From: Paraescarpia echinospica | Lineage: Eukaryota; Annelida; Polychaeta; Sabellida; Siboglinidae | Length of the DNA stretch: 64,000 nucleotides | Direction of reading: 5' to 3' | Assembly: GCA_020002185.1 (NCBI GenBank) | Contig: CM034543.1 | Span: 12,243,453 to 12,307,452 of the forward strand | In this document: positions 1-11,428 of the stretch, piece by piece | Layout: each line of letters starts with the position of its first letter | Position numbering within the stretch: the stretch's first letter is position 1 | Notes under the pieces: model-generated | What the model saw: only the letters and a program-made list of their open reading frames with translations | Database searches by the model: none | What the model was told of the DNA's origin: nothing | Made by a program: the position numbers and the translations under genes

Positions 1-1
1 G

Positions 2-457
2 GGAGGTATAGAAGCGGATGTCATCAACAACGTTCCAAAGGCCCTTTGATCCGACGCCGCGCGAATGATGGAACGTCTCAAAGGAGACATCACGTGGAGT
101 GCGCGCGGAGAGTTCATGCACAATTGAGTAGCGGTACCCGGAAGTAACGCGGTTGATCTCGTGAACGATCTGCTGCGCAAGCGAAAGACCGCCGGCGATC
201 CGAAGGGATGGCAGGTGTTTGCGCGTCAACTCGGTGACACGAACGTACCCATGGAGTTGGTGGGTAATCAGGAGAGGAAACGACACATTCAGCAGTCGCA
301 AAAGAAGAGCGCGGTGGCGGCAGCCGCCACACGATCTCTCGGTAGAGCGCGACGAACCCTACAGTGGACACCCCTCGCGCGTCGTCAACGGATGGACTCG
401 TCTGCCGCCCTACTCACGCCACCGTCGGAAGGACCTAAGACATGGGAGAGTCTTTAA
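2..457 (+). pseudogene. Polinton conserved protein, decayed fragment
   Basis: The frame beginning at base 2 contains the conserved core W-x3-GE-x5..VPGSN-x-VDL-x-NDLL, followed by a GW-x-xFARQL and VGN-x-E segment. This layout recurs in Polinton-encoded proteins of unknown exact role, probably virion-associated. The frame is broken by TGA codons at 47-49 and 125-127. After about codon 115 it becomes low-complexity and likely out of the true frame. A second, independent piece of the same protein lies at about 56546-56758 (sharing the VPGSN-x-VDL core), which supports the family call. No start codon is assignable because the upstream part is outside the window. Confidence 0.55.
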
Positions 458-564
458 AGACGACGACGTATAATGACATGGAACAGTCGTCTCTTTATCG
501 GTATCGCTTACGTTGCGCTTCACGTCGTGACCGGTATCACCGTTGACTATCTGATACGACGACT

Positions 565-1635
565 ATGGCGCGTCTCCGAAAAAAGCTCCAGGGAGTCTAC
601 TTCGATCCCGCTAATGTAGGGAGTTACGGAGGTATCGAGTCTTTGCGCCGAGTCGCCTTCCGACCTATACAGCGTGTACCGAAAAAGATTGTCGAACAAT
701 GGCTATCGGAACAGAACGCCTATACTCTACACAAACCGATCAGAGTTCATTTCAATCGGCGACGCGTGGTCGTCGGAGGCCAGAATCAACAGTGGCAAGC
801 CGATCTCGTCGACGTGTCCAGTCTGAAAAGAGAAAACGAGGGTACGACGTTCTTACTCACGGTGATCGAAGTCTTCTCGAAAGTCGCCCGGTGCGTTCCC
901 CTGAAGAATAAGTCGGCGACGTCTATGTCCAGGGCGCTAGACGAACTGTTCTCCAACAGCGGAGTTCGTCCCCTGACGTTGCAGACCGATAGAGGTCTGG
1001 AATTCCTGAACCGTGGCGTTCGGGGTGTACTGGAAAAGTACAGTATCCATCACTTCTCCACCTACAACGATGAGACCAAGGCAAGCAACGTGGGACGCTT
1101 CAATCCCACCCTAAAGACGCGGATGTGGCGATACCTGACGCACAAAGAAACGAGGCGATACATCGATATCTTTACGGATCTGGTGCGGACGTACAACGAC
1201 ACACCTCACCGCAGCATCGGGATGGCTCAGTCGCAGGTGAATCCGTCTAATCAGGAAGAGGTGTGGCAGCGCTTGTACGGCGGTCATCACGGTAAGGGCG
1301 TGCCCGAGTACCACGTGGCGGATCGCAAGGTCAAGAGACGTTTCGACAAAGGGTACATGGCGAATTGGACAGAGGAAATATTCACGATACGCGAGGTGCA
1401 TCCATCCGATCCGCCCGTCTATCGTCTGACGGACGATCTCGGAGAGATACTGGACGGCACCTTCTACGAACCGGAGTTGCAGAAGGTGACGGTTCCTATC
1501 GATAAACTGTACCGCGTGGAATCGATAGTGCAGCGACGCAAGGTAGGGAGGCGAAGGGAGGTATTGGTGAAATGGTTTGGATACCCTTCGAAATTCAATA
1601 ACTGGATCGATGCCAAGGCTCTCGTCTGGCCATAA
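565..1635 (+). CDS. Polinton integrase with C-terminal chromodomain (catalytic Glu lost)
   Basis: This 356-residue frame is a retroviral-type (rve, DDE) integrase of the Maverick/Polinton kind, the enzyme that joins element ends to host DNA. The N-terminal part carries the conserved QWLS-x-Q-x-AYTLHKP segment. The core has the first Asp in WQADLVDV (D80) and the second in TDRGLEF (D142). The third acidic residue should lie about 35 residues later, in the usual VERFN context. Here that stretch reads NVGRFNPTLKTRMWRY, so G177 replaces the catalytic Glu. Residues 316-352 form a chromodomain (YRVESI...VLVKWFGYP...NNWI), which in this family is thought to guide chromatin targeting. The length is normal, the ATG at 565 fits the family N-terminus and the frame is otherwise open. 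The enzyme is predicted inactive. It sits directly upstream of other Polinton genes. Confidence 0.9.
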   Translation: MARLRKKLQGVYFDPANVGSYGGIESLRRVAFRPIQRVPKKIVEQWLSEQNAYTLHKPIRVHFNRRRVVVGGQNQQWQADLVDVSSLKRENEGTTFLLTVIEVFSKVARCVPLKNKSATSMSRALDELFSNSGVRPLTLQTDRGLEFLNRGVRGVLEKYSIHHFSTYNDETKASNVGRFNPTLKTRMWRYLTHKETRRYIDIFTDLVRTYNDTPHRSIGMAQSQVNPSNQEEVWQRLYGGHHGKGVPEYHVADRKVKRRFDKGYMANWTEEIFTIREVHPSDPPVYRLTDDLGEILDGTFYEPELQKVTVPIDKLYRVESIVQRRKVGRRREVLVKWFGYPSKFNNWIDAKALVWP

Positions 1636-1675
1636 AGACTAGTCACGTGTCAGACGAGATGTCATTCATCCACTC

Positions 1676-1963
1676 ATGACGGACGAGACGACAACAGTTT
1701 CCGTTGTCGACGAAGAAGAAGAAGAAGAAGTCGACGCGCCGCCGGAGAAAGAGAGGACTCCGTGGTACTTCTTCGGCACCGTGTGTCCCAAAGAGGAGAT
1801 CGTTTTTGTGTGTCAGGTTATCGACTTGTACAGTGTCATCTTGGTCAGCATATACAACCTATCCGTCGGACAGGAGAATGCGACTCTGTGGACGGCCCTT
1901 TTGAGTAGTTCGTTGGGTTACCTGCTACCCAGTCAGACGTTGCGAAAACATGATGAGCAGTGA
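1676..1963 (+). CDS. Polinton small membrane protein
   Basis: This 95-residue frame has an acidic N-terminus with a Glu run. It is followed by a conserved CPKEE-x-VF-x-CQVI-x-LY start of a hydrophobic segment (about residues 42-62) and a second hydrophobic stretch ending in LWTALLSSSLGYLLPS. Small membrane proteins with the same LWTALLSS-x-LGYLLP motif are common next to capsid-type genes in animal Polintons; their function is not known. The end overlaps the start of the next frame by 14 bases, typical of compact viral-type gene packing. No lesion is visible. Confidence 0.7.
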   Translation: MTDETTTVSVVDEEEEEEVDAPPEKERTPWYFFGTVCPKEEIVFVCQVIDLYSVILVSIYNLSVGQENATLWTALLSSSLGYLLPSQTLRKHDEQ

Positions 1964-2741
1964 TTTCTACCTGACGCTACCTAGCAACGCTTCCATGCGT
2001 ACGCATCCTGACAACACGTTGACCCATTACGTCACGACGCTACCGCAACGTCTCAACTTGTCGTGTCAGTGGGAGTGCGGTCTGACAGAGATAATCTATC
2101 CGCATAGTTGGCACAACGTGAGAGAGAAGGAGGCGTGGTTCGGTATAGGGCTAAGAAATACGGATGAAGAGAAGGAGATGACTATGACGAAAACCAATAT
2201 CGAACCCGGGTATTATCACGGACCGCAAAATCTCATCAAAGCGATAAACAAAGCTCTACTACGTGTGCTACCGGATAATGTTGTGCGCCTATACTACAAC
2301 CCCATCACGCACAAGGTTACAGTGGTGATGGTGTCAAACGCCATATTGAGCGGGGATATGTTGAGGACCATGCTAGGCTTTCACAAGACCATGCTGTTCG
2401 GAGAGATAAAGAAGAAGAAGATGGAAACGTTGATCGAAGCCGACACCGTGGTGGACATAGCGAGGGGTTTCGACTCGCTCTACGTCTACACGAACGTCAT
2501 CGAACCACGAATCGTTGGCGGCAGCCTCGTTCCACTGCTACGTATCGTTCCGCTGAACGGTAGGCAATGCGACACCGTGAAGACGACCTTTCAATAGATC
2601 CAGTACCTACCCGTCCTGTGCAAAGAATTCGGCACGATCGAGATCGATATAAGGGACGATACCGGCCGGCGCGTGCCATTCGAACGCGGAAAACTGACGA
2701 CGACGCTTCATTTCCGACGACGACGGAAGGCACTTTTCTAG
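1950..2741 (+). pseudogene. Polinton capsid-type structural protein, nonsense mutation near C-terminus
   Basis: The frame opens with a Met-rich start and the family hallmark LPSNASM-x5-DNTLTHYVT-x-LP, then CGLTEI-x-YPHSW. This protein family is present beside the integrase in many animal Polintons and is considered a virion structural protein, possibly the minor or penton-type one; I cannot settle which. The frame runs 215 residues to a TAG at 2595-2597. It then stays open in the same frame for 47 more codons to 2741, with the family C-terminal signature (YLPVLCKEFGTIEID...PFERGKL). The normal protein is therefore about 263 residues, and this copy carries one late nonsense change. It overlaps the membrane protein gene upstream and is followed after 4 bases by the next small gene. 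Confidence 0.75.
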
Positions 2742-2745
2742 AGAG

Positions 2746-2907
2746 ATGAATTACAACGACTATTACGCTCGTCAAGCGGGAGGCGCCCTTCCCTATTTCG
2801 CAGGTGCCCGCTACCAAAGAGGACACGGACTAGGAAGACTATTCGGAGGTCTACTGCGTAGCGTCATGCAAACGATTGTCGTGTGTTCGAATGGCTTAAA
2901 CTATTGA
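2746..2907 (+). CDS. Polinton small Gly-rich protein, 3' truncated
   Basis: The start is four bases after the previous frame ends. It encodes 53 residues with a Tyr-rich N-terminus and the conserved ALPYFAGARYQRGHGLG-x-LFGGL-x-RS core, which is seen in short virion-core-like proteins next to Polinton capsid genes. Family members normally continue with a basic and hydrophobic C-terminal half. Here similarity stops after the GGLLRSVM stretch and the frame ends in unrelated sequence at a TGA. The element is broken at about 2875. A function in particle assembly is inferred from family context only. Confidence 0.65.
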   Translation: MNYNDYYARQAGGALPYFAGARYQRGHGLGRLFGGLLRSVMQTIVVCSNGLNY

Positions 2908-2984
2908 AATAAGATGCATGCGTTTCGCTACATACCGTGTTTCATTAACGGACAGGTATCGTCATCATCATCATCATATGATTC

Positions 2985-3152
2985 GAGCCTATGGCGCGGT
3001 GGTCACACACCCGTAAGCTCACGACCTCTGCCGCGGTGTTCAGTCACCCGTAAGTCGTATCACATTACGAGCCACTGGCGTGGTCGTCATGGCCCGTAAG
3101 CTCCCTGCCGCTGGCGTGGTGTTCAGTCACCCGTAAGTCGTGTCATCATTAT
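2985..3152 (+). repeat. Short tandem repeats with CACCCGTAAG core
   Basis: About four imperfect copies of a 35-50 bp unit built around GGCGYGGTGTTCAGTCACCC and CCCGTAAGTCGTRTCA are arranged head to tail directly after the Polinton fragment. No coding potential is seen. Confidence 0.6.
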
Positions 3153-3279
3153 CACACTTGTCTTTGGTTACTAAAATACGGTTTCATATACAGCATATGC
3201 TCATTACGCTTGTATCTTTAGTCAATAAAATTCGTGTGCATACGTATACTTTGGTGTTTCGTTCGTTATTTCATACACG

Positions 3280-3284
<5 letters not shown>

Positions 3285-3341
<57 letters not shown>
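3285..3341. repeat. (CA)n microsatellite
   Basis: A nearly pure CA dinucleotide run of about 57 bases lies between Polinton flanking DNA and a pair of direct repeats. Apparent Thr/His open frames through it are artefacts of the repeat. Confidence 0.95.
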
Positions 3342-3343
<2 letters not shown>

Positions 3344-3392
3344 ACTCGCCCCCGCCCGCCCACGTCACCGGAGGCACAACCTCCTACCCGCC

Positions 3393-3600
3393 TGAGTACC
3401 TAGATGACGCTACGGTCGGTTAGTTAGATCCACCACTAGGAGACGGGTCGGCTGACAGGAAGCCACGCCCTAATTCTCACGATCTGCCCGCCTGCCCGCC
3501 CGTTCTGCCCGCCCTACCCGCCCGAGGCGCTAGATGGCGCCACTCGGTTAGTTAGATCCACTTCTTTCCGCTAGGAGGCGGGTCACCTGACAGGCGCCGT
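3393..3600 (+). repeat. Pair of direct repeats of about 80 bp
   Basis: Two diverged copies (about 3393-3465 and 3518-3600) share the series TAGATG-CGC, CGGTTAGTTAGATCCAC, CTAGGAG-CGGGTC and CTGACAGG. They are separated by a CCCGCC-rich spacer. Possibly a decayed minisatellite or part of a non-autonomous element; no gene is seen. Confidence 0.6.
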
Positions 3601-4355
3601 CATCTTAGAAGTTAACCATGGGAGCACATGCACCCTCCGGATTACGTATCGAAAAACCCTCTACTACTATTAACGTCGCACTTGATCAAACCTGGCATAC
3701 GTTATTATATACGTATTTTCAAAATGTCACTATGTTCAACTTCAATTAGTCTGATTATTTGTAATAGATAAAATGCTTAACCAGTATACTCACTCGATAT
3801 GTACTTGTTTGAATTACTGTGAAGAATAAGGACACACTTTCCAAACATGTTGAGCGCACCTTCACATATTTACAGTGTAGCCCTTACACGAACATATTCA
3901 CATAATACTGAATATGATCATGTGACATTATTTCAAATCAGGTATGTTTTTAACTTCTGTGGTTCGACATCAAATGCACGACTGCAACCAAAGACGTGGT
4001 TGGTGTGTCACGTGTGGTTAGGTGCGGTAAATAGCTACGCACTCGCGCGCACACACACCCTCGAAGGCGAACGTTCCGTACGATGGGAGTATTGACGTGT
4101 TTCTCCTGCAGCAACGCTACATATCGTGTGCCATTTAATGGGGACAGCGAGCTGATACTAAAGAAACTAGAACTGTTTGATCAGAGAAAATGGACTCAAA
4201 TCGACAGATCGGATATCGCCATTGGTGTGCGTTCTGCAATATAGGATTGTCTCTGTTAAGAGCTATACTTGTTATGGCAGCATCAGATGAAACGAAGACG
4301 GGAAATTCAAAGTAAGAGGATTACGTATTTGTTGTTATTAGAATTACACAAATAG
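3601..4355. other. No recognised feature
   Basis: This 755-base AT-rich stretch holds only short, biased open frames and no protein family, repeat array or RNA that I can recognise. It separates the direct repeats from the LINE 3' end. Confidence 0.5.
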
Positions 4356-4508
4356 TTAATAATAATAATAACACAAGTTTATTAGCAACTCATCTGAGTT
4401 GGATTCACAGTATACAATAAAATACAACTATACATTGGAACGTCATATATAATATTAATACACCGAAATGTCGTACAGTATAAAAACCATCCTTTTGCCC
4501 TTCATTCG

Positions 4509-7263
4509 TCATTGGCAGTTGAGTAATCCCCATGGTATAAAGGAGTTACGGTATCTGTTTGTTCGGGTTATTGGAAAAGGGTACACATTACTCTGTCTGA
4601 TGTCATATTTGGTATGCCTTTTGTCAGGCAGCAGATAGTTTAATCTGTGTGTACTAACTTTAATCTTATTGAAATATTTTTGGCAAAGGCAGTCCCGTCT
4701 TGCTTTCAATGTCTCCAATTTAACATACATAAGTATCTCAGCGTAACTTATTGCAGGAAAAATACACTTTAATGCTCTTTTTTGTATCATTTCAATACTG
4801 TCAGATAAATATTGTGGCAAGTTAGTGTGCCATACAGGGCATGCATATTCTAAAACAGGTCTCACAACACTGACATATATAGTGACCAGATCTTTCTGGG
4901 TAATTCCTACTCGCTTTAACTGATACAACATGTACAATCGTTTCCCGGCATTTTTCACAATATTTTCGACATGCTTATTCCATGTCAGATCCTGTGAAAT
5001 TGTAACACCTAGAAGTTTGGCATGGTCTACTTGATCTAAATCTTTTCCATCGATCGTTATTTTCGGGATAGCGTTTCGAAAATTGCGGTCTTGTGCAAAA
5101 CAGATGATAATCTCTTTTGATTTTCCTGAATTAATTTTCATATCATTCTGTTCTGTCCACCTAGCGGCAAATTCAACCGATTCTTGTATAACAGATACAC
5201 CCTTTCTGTCGCATACTTCGAACAATGTACTGTCATCTATATATTTATATAACGGAACAGGCGTTTCTAAATCATTTATGTAGACTAGAAAACATTTAGG
5301 TCCAGACAGTGTTCCTTGTGGTACTCCCCCATTGGGGGTGACCAGGATATGAATATTCATTTCCTATTTTTACTTGTTGAGTTCTGTCCAGTAGAAATGT
5401 TGCCATCCATCTTATAATATGTGACGGCAAACCATACAACTGTAGCTTTTCTAGTAACAAATGATGATTAATAAGGTCAAACGCTTTGCTAAAATCTAGC
5501 ATTACAACACGGACATAAGAATCCAATTTATCAGTCGCCTCATACCATTTGTGTATCATTTCGACAAGAACGTCTGTTGTGGAAGTTCCACTAATTCCAC
5601 CAAATTGCTTAGCATCAATTTCTCCTTCAATTGTGTCGTCCACCCATTTCATTATTATTGATTCAAATACCTTAGCAGCTGTTGGAGTTAGTGAAATTGG
5701 TCTAATGTCTTTTTCAATCGACACAGGTGGGTTTGTTTTTGGTAAAGGTATTACGTTGGCCATTTTCCATTCCATAGGGAGTACACCTTCTCTTAGAGAC
5801 TTGTTAAAGATAGCAGTTAATGGAGGAGCGAGGACGTTTGCGTGATTTCTTAACACCCACGCAGGAATGTTATCAGGCAGAGTAGCCTTGTTCACCTTAA
5901 CATTCTGTAAAGCTTTAAAAGTAGTCATTACATCGATGACATACTGATCTGGCAGTTCCTCGTTTACTGTGAATATTTTATGATCCTTATTTAAACGAGG
6001 TAAATGTTCACTTACATGTACAAAAAACTCGTTCATTCTACTGGCTAGTAACGCGCAATCACCATTCGTTGTTTTGTTAGCAAGACCTTGCATGCATGAA
6101 TTGTCATTTGTTTTACGTCCCATTATTTTTTTCATATTTTTCCACCAATCGTGGGAACCTAATTCATTCAGTGCTGCAATTTGTGTTTGATAAAAATTGT
6201 ACTTAAGTTTCGAAGCGGCGCGGTTAACCTTATTACGCAATAGTTTTGCTTGGTTCAAATCACCACTCATGTGAGCGCGCTGTCTGTTACGTACTAATGC
6301 TCTAAACCAGTCCGTAACCAATGGTTTATCAGCTGTGTGCCGCGTCACGACCTTAGTAGGAAAGCATATTTCCATGAGGTTGCAAATAACAGTTTTATAA
6401 TATAAATACTGATCTGCACATGACTCCAACCTAAATAGTGGTTCCCATTTGATGGCAGACAAAGCCATAGCGAATGCGGCTTTTTCATTTGGCCCCATAC
6501 ACCTTACGGTTAAACGTGTCACACACCCAGTGTCAACTAAACGGTTACATTTTGGTTTAAGCAACACCATGTTGTGGTCTGATGACCCAAGTTCGGAAAT
6601 AGTAACAGGCGATGTATATACCTCCTCCATGTTCGTCCATATTTTATCTAATATCGCCTGTCCACTTGTTACTACATTCACTATTTGGACAAATCTATAA
6701 TGCGTTTTCATAAAGTTGTCATGCAACTGATTGAAATCCCCAGTTACAATCACACCACATTCTGGATGTCTGCGTACCATGATATCTATGCACGTGATTA
6801 TATGGTCACGTATTTTCAAATACTCCGTCTTTGGAGTGTAATATATACATGCTAACAATATACATGAAAATTTCCTAGGCATTTTTTTCGGCATAATCTT
6901 AATCCATATTACCTCTAAATCGTGAGCCTCCATATCACTCAATCTCGTATACATTAAGTCATTTCTAATGTAGCAAGCTACACCTCCGGCTCGTCCGTGA
7001 CCTCTATCTTTCCTCTCCAAGCAAAACCCTTGCATAGTAAGGCTATTAGAATCCATATACTCTTTAAACCATGTTTCACTAACACATACAATCGACACAT
7101 CATGTGTTGCTACAGCTACTTGTAGTTCGTCCATTTTTTCACTGCTCAAAGACCTGGCGTTTAAATTAATTAGGGAGGGCAGATCCCATTTGCGTTTTAT
7201 GCTCCCTGTAGGATTGGGAACACAATATCGCGTTGTATTGGAGTCCACAATTTGCATTTGCAT
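4509..7263 (-). pseudogene. LINE ORF2: AP endonuclease and reverse transcriptase, one frameshift
   Basis: The first part (7263 to about 5330) has the endonuclease domain with LINARSL, SETWF, GDFNQLH and GSSDHN motifs (residues about 28-240). The RT fingers and palm follow (IRPISLT, MLDFSKAFD). The frame then shifts by one base within two five-base runs of C and G at 5326-5338. It continues from about 5360 to 4509 with GVPQGTLSG, the catalytic KYIDDST box (YIDD rather than the commoner FADD) and the thumb and C-terminal region (RPVLEYACPVWH). Together this is a complete CR1/L2-group ORF2 of about 920 residues, performing target nicking and target-primed reverse transcription. The lesion could be real or a homopolymer read error. 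Confidence 0.88.
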
Positions 7264-7301
7264 GTTCGATGTTCAATGGCCAGCTCGTTTAGGCCCATTC
7301 C

Positions 7302-8432
7302 CTAATCACGGGTGTGGTGTTTTTCCTTATGTCCCCGTTCCCCGCACTGACGACACTGCACTTTCTCGGGGTGTCTGCAGGTGGCAGTGACGTGGTTCTT
7401 CTCACCACATTTGGCACACTTGCCCAGCGTGTGCCTCTGACGAGTACGCCGTTCAACCACTGTCCAGTTATTGTCAGGCGACGATCTGCGTGATTGATCA
7501 TGGTTCGCTGCCCTCGGCATAGCCATGTGTCGGTGTTGTTGTTGACATTGGTTGCGCTTCGGTAACTGTTCCGGGAGATCGAGATTTGACAGCAATCTGC
7601 CAATTCCACTCTCAGACAGGTGCAGTCCGTCCTTCTGGAAAGCAGCATCGTCGGCGGCCTCATTTCGGAACGTAAAGTTGGCGTCATTGTCGACGAATGT
7701 GACGTCGATTTCGTTGCATGTTGTCCTCACTTGCGAGTTGACGTCAGCACAACGTTCTGGATTGGCTAGGGGCTTCGACGGCAGCACGCTGCTCACCGTG
7801 ACGGTTGGTGTCACGGTTTTTGCCTTTCGTAGTACTCGTGCGATGTTTTCTTTAATGTCGGTACCGTTCATTTCAGACATTGCCTCGTGAGTTCCTCCTC
7901 CGTTGAATATTTATTTGATCGTTTCCGTTTTGGCCGCGTCTTCAATCATCTCCCCAATATCGTTGAAGGTGGCGCCCGATTTTCTTCGTATTTTTATTGG
8001 GTTTCCATGGGAAGTTTTCTCCACGCGAACATCTCGTAGCAGGCTACTTCCCACAAGCAGCGTCACTGCCTGCGGTCTCCCTTCGTCAGCGTCGGCGTCG
8101 GCGTTTTGACGTTTGCCTGACGTTCTTATGTCGTCTCGTAAACCCCGTATCTCTTGATGCTGCTCACCGACCAAGGTGACAATTTCATCTCGTAGAGTTG
8201 CAACTTGCTCGATTAGAGCATTGTTTTCATTCCTGATGGCATCATTTGTGTTGGACTGCTTCTTCACCAGTTTAATTAATTCCGTATTGTTGTCATTTAA
8301 CTGTAGTATTGACGTTTCGAGTTTTAATACAGTGTTAACCAGTTGCAGGACAACACTAGGCAGTTTTTGATAAGACCTTAACAATGTGGAGTCTTCTTCA
8401 AAGTTTCGAGCAACGCCGTATGTATATGACAC
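7302..8432 (-). pseudogene. LINE ORF1: coiled coil, SGNH-type esterase, CCHC knuckles (one stop)
   Basis: Read from 8432 down, the frame has a Leu/Asn-rich coiled coil (residues about 25-95). It then has a region with esterase-type blocks: LLVGSSLLRDV (nucleophile-type block, residues about 125-136), a GGGTHEAM block that fits the GTND-type motif, and KDGLHLSESGIGRL (D-x-x-H type block). The C-terminus carries two zinc knuckles, CAKC-x4-H-x4-C and CRQC-x4-H-x4-H. A TAA at 7913-7911 interrupts the middle, but the frame is unchanged on both sides. The two apparent proteins are therefore one ORF1 of about 376 residues with one nonsense mutation. Esterase-bearing ORF1 proteins are known from the CR1/L2 group; they bind element RNA and may act on membranes or lipids. 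Confidence 0.75.
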
Positions 8433-8490
8433 ATGGTATTTAAGCTTGGTTTTTAAAGATCAATTAAGTTATGTCCGATATCACGAAGAA

Positions 8491-8509
8491 TCATTGTGTG
8501 TGTGTGAGT

Positions 8510-8541
<32 letters not shown>

Positions 8542-8770
8542 ATGTGTGTGTGAGTGTTGTGTGTGTTCGTGTGTGTGCGTGTGTGTATGTGTGTGCATGT
8601 GCTTACGTGTGTGTGCGTGAGCGTATGCGTCTGGTGTGTGGTGTGTGCGTGCGCGTGTGCGTGGTTAGCGTGTATGTGTGTGTTTGTCTGTCTCTCTGTG
8701 TGTGCGTATGTGTGCGTATGCAAGTGCGTGCACGTGTGCATGCGCGGGTATATGTGTGCATGTGCATTTT
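8491..8770. repeat. Degenerate (GT)n-rich simple repeat
   Basis: The GT-rich run is interrupted by GA, GC and AT steps over about 280 bases, next to the LINE 5' end. All open frames across it encode only alternating Cys/Val or His/Thr and are not genes. Confidence 0.9.
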
Positions 8771-8964
8771 ATTTTATTTGTGTGTTCTTGTGTATTCAGC
8801 AGCATGGATTCGTCCGAGGTACTAAAGAACTTACTCAACATGTCATCGTTCGTCCTCTCGTTGATGGTAAGTGTGATAGATATACACAGTGTATAAAGGT
8901 GACAGTATGAAAGCACAACACACTCAATGCTCTGTCTAAGGTCTGCACCACATAAACCAAACAC

Positions 8965-8966
<2 letters not shown>
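8771..8966. other. Unique spacer, no recognised feature
   Basis: About 200 bases of non-repetitive DNA separate the two GT-rich blocks. No motif or gene is recognised. Confidence 0.4.
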
Positions 8967-10098
<1,132 letters not shown>

Positions 10099-10170
10099 GT
10101 CCTCCGGTGATAGTTCGGTGTGGTTTCTACATCGTCAGCTTTGGTCCGTTCAGCGATGTTAACATGATGA
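10099..10170 (+). CDS. Channel exon: extracellular strand GPPV...SFGPFSDVNM
   Basis: A clear TTCTTCAG acceptor precedes this exon. It reads PPVIVRCGFYIVSFGPFSD then VNM, matching the conserved extracellular strand just before the small exon in glycine-receptor-like genes. A GTAACA donor follows at 10171, one base beyond the second ATG codon. Confidence 0.75.
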
Positions 10171-10261
10171 GTAACATCCGATCCCACCACATGTCCGTCT
10201 GCCATCATCCCTGGTACACGACAAAGCAACTATCTCGATGTTCTAAAGGGATCAATCAATC

Positions 10262-11085
10262 ACTTTCACAATAACAATACTTTATTTTCCTTTGGGATGA
10301 AATTCATTTGGAGTGTAGCGGCATATTAAGACAAATAAAACAAAAGTACATGCAATATAAAAATGTAAAAATAGTAATAAAAACTATATTGGTTAAATAA
10401 GTTAAAATAAGTTAAATATGTTAAATAAGTTACAAAAGTTAAATCATTTCACAAATCACAATTCATATCAGGCTCATTCACTGTCAAACTGACAGGGATG
10501 ACTGGCAGAGATGGAGGGAAGGAAGGACAGTTACCCATTCATTAGTTTAATTCACAAGGGAACAATTGACTTTCCACTGCGATTCAGCTTACAGTTAGGG
10601 AGTTGAAAGCGGCGACCAGAAGGAAGCAGTTTATAGCATGTAAACAGGAGATGTTCGGGGTCTGAGGAGACCTTCCTTGCTTTTGTTCTAGCCATTGCTT
10701 GTACAGATCCTCTAGACTGGTCTGATTTTCTCCCACCACCTTGCCACTAACCCTGACGGTTTGTATCAGAGAGGTGCGATGCACAACACTCAGGCAACCG
10801 TACTACACAAAGAACCCTAATGTAATAGAGCCTTCGATGTAGCGTCTACAGAAGGTTTGAAGAATATGTGTGCTGACACTGAGTGACCTGAGCTTGCGTA
10901 AGAAATACAGCTTTTGCTGGCACTTTCTGTTAATTACAGATGTATTTTGACCAAATGTGAGCTTGGCATCAATGTTGGTGCCTATGATACCTTAACAGGC
11001 TCAATATAGGTGACATTAAGGCGGGATACATTGATACTTTTCGCCCGACCAGACCAGATCAGACCAGGCCATATCCCGCACACCG
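10262..11085 (-). mobile_element. L2-like LINE, 3' end
   Basis: On the minus strand this encodes the C-terminal end of an L2-type ORF2 in several broken frames: INRKCQQKLYFL, HRTSLIQTVRVSGK, SLEDLY and LLPSGRRFQLPNC-type blocks. An AT-rich 3' UTR follows and ends in CCCAAAGGAAAATAAAGTAT with a short TATTG-type tail near 10266, the characteristic L2 terminus. It lies within the channel gene intron between the first two recognised exons, opposite to the gene. It is truncated at the 5' side and has many stops. Confidence 0.75.
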
Positions 11086-11428
11086 ACTGATACCGACTAC
11101 TCCAAGCCGGCGTGAGGTCATCATCACGTAAACGTAAAGACTTTCGAATACTACGTCAGAAATAGTCGGTATCAGTCTGACTTATTCCAATATTTCCACG
11201 TTTATATGATTTTGTTGACACGCGTCACGCCCACTTAGAGTGTAACGCAGTCGGTGTCATTCGAGGTACTGGATATACTTCAGTCGGAGGGAATCTAGTT
11301 TGGCTTGGTCTAGTTTGGTTGGGCGAAAATTTTCAATGTATCACATTCGGGCAGGCATTGTGGTTTACGTATATATTTGCTTACTGTGGACACAACTTTA
11401 CTTAAGAAACGATATTTCATGGTTTCAT

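Larger units (their letters stand above)
1..2880 (+). mobile_element. Maverick/Polinton fragment
   Basis: Five adjacent plus-strand frames match protein types known from animal Maverick/Polinton (adintovirus-like) elements. They lie in one direction with tight spacing: a conserved protein piece, integrase with chromodomain, small membrane protein, capsid-type protein and a short Gly-rich protein. The fragment is cut by the window start on the left. On the right it loses similarity inside the last small protein near 2875. No polymerase B, packaging ATPase, protease or terminal repeat is seen here, so it is an incomplete copy. Lesions in three of the five genes show it is not a functional element. 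Confidence 0.85.
4356..8480 (-). mobile_element. CR1/L2-group non-LTR retrotransposon, nearly complete
   Basis: On the minus strand this element reads, 5' to 3': about 50 bases of leader, ORF1 (8432-7302), a 38-base gap, ORF2 (7263-4509), a 150-base 3' UTR with an AATAAA signal, and a (TTA)n tail at about 4372-4356. A short microsatellite-like 3' tail instead of poly(A) is typical of the CR1/L2 group. The 5' end abuts a GT-rich simple repeat. Each ORF needs only one correction to be intact (one stop in ORF1, one single-base shift in ORF2), so the insertion is fairly young. Confidence 0.88.
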
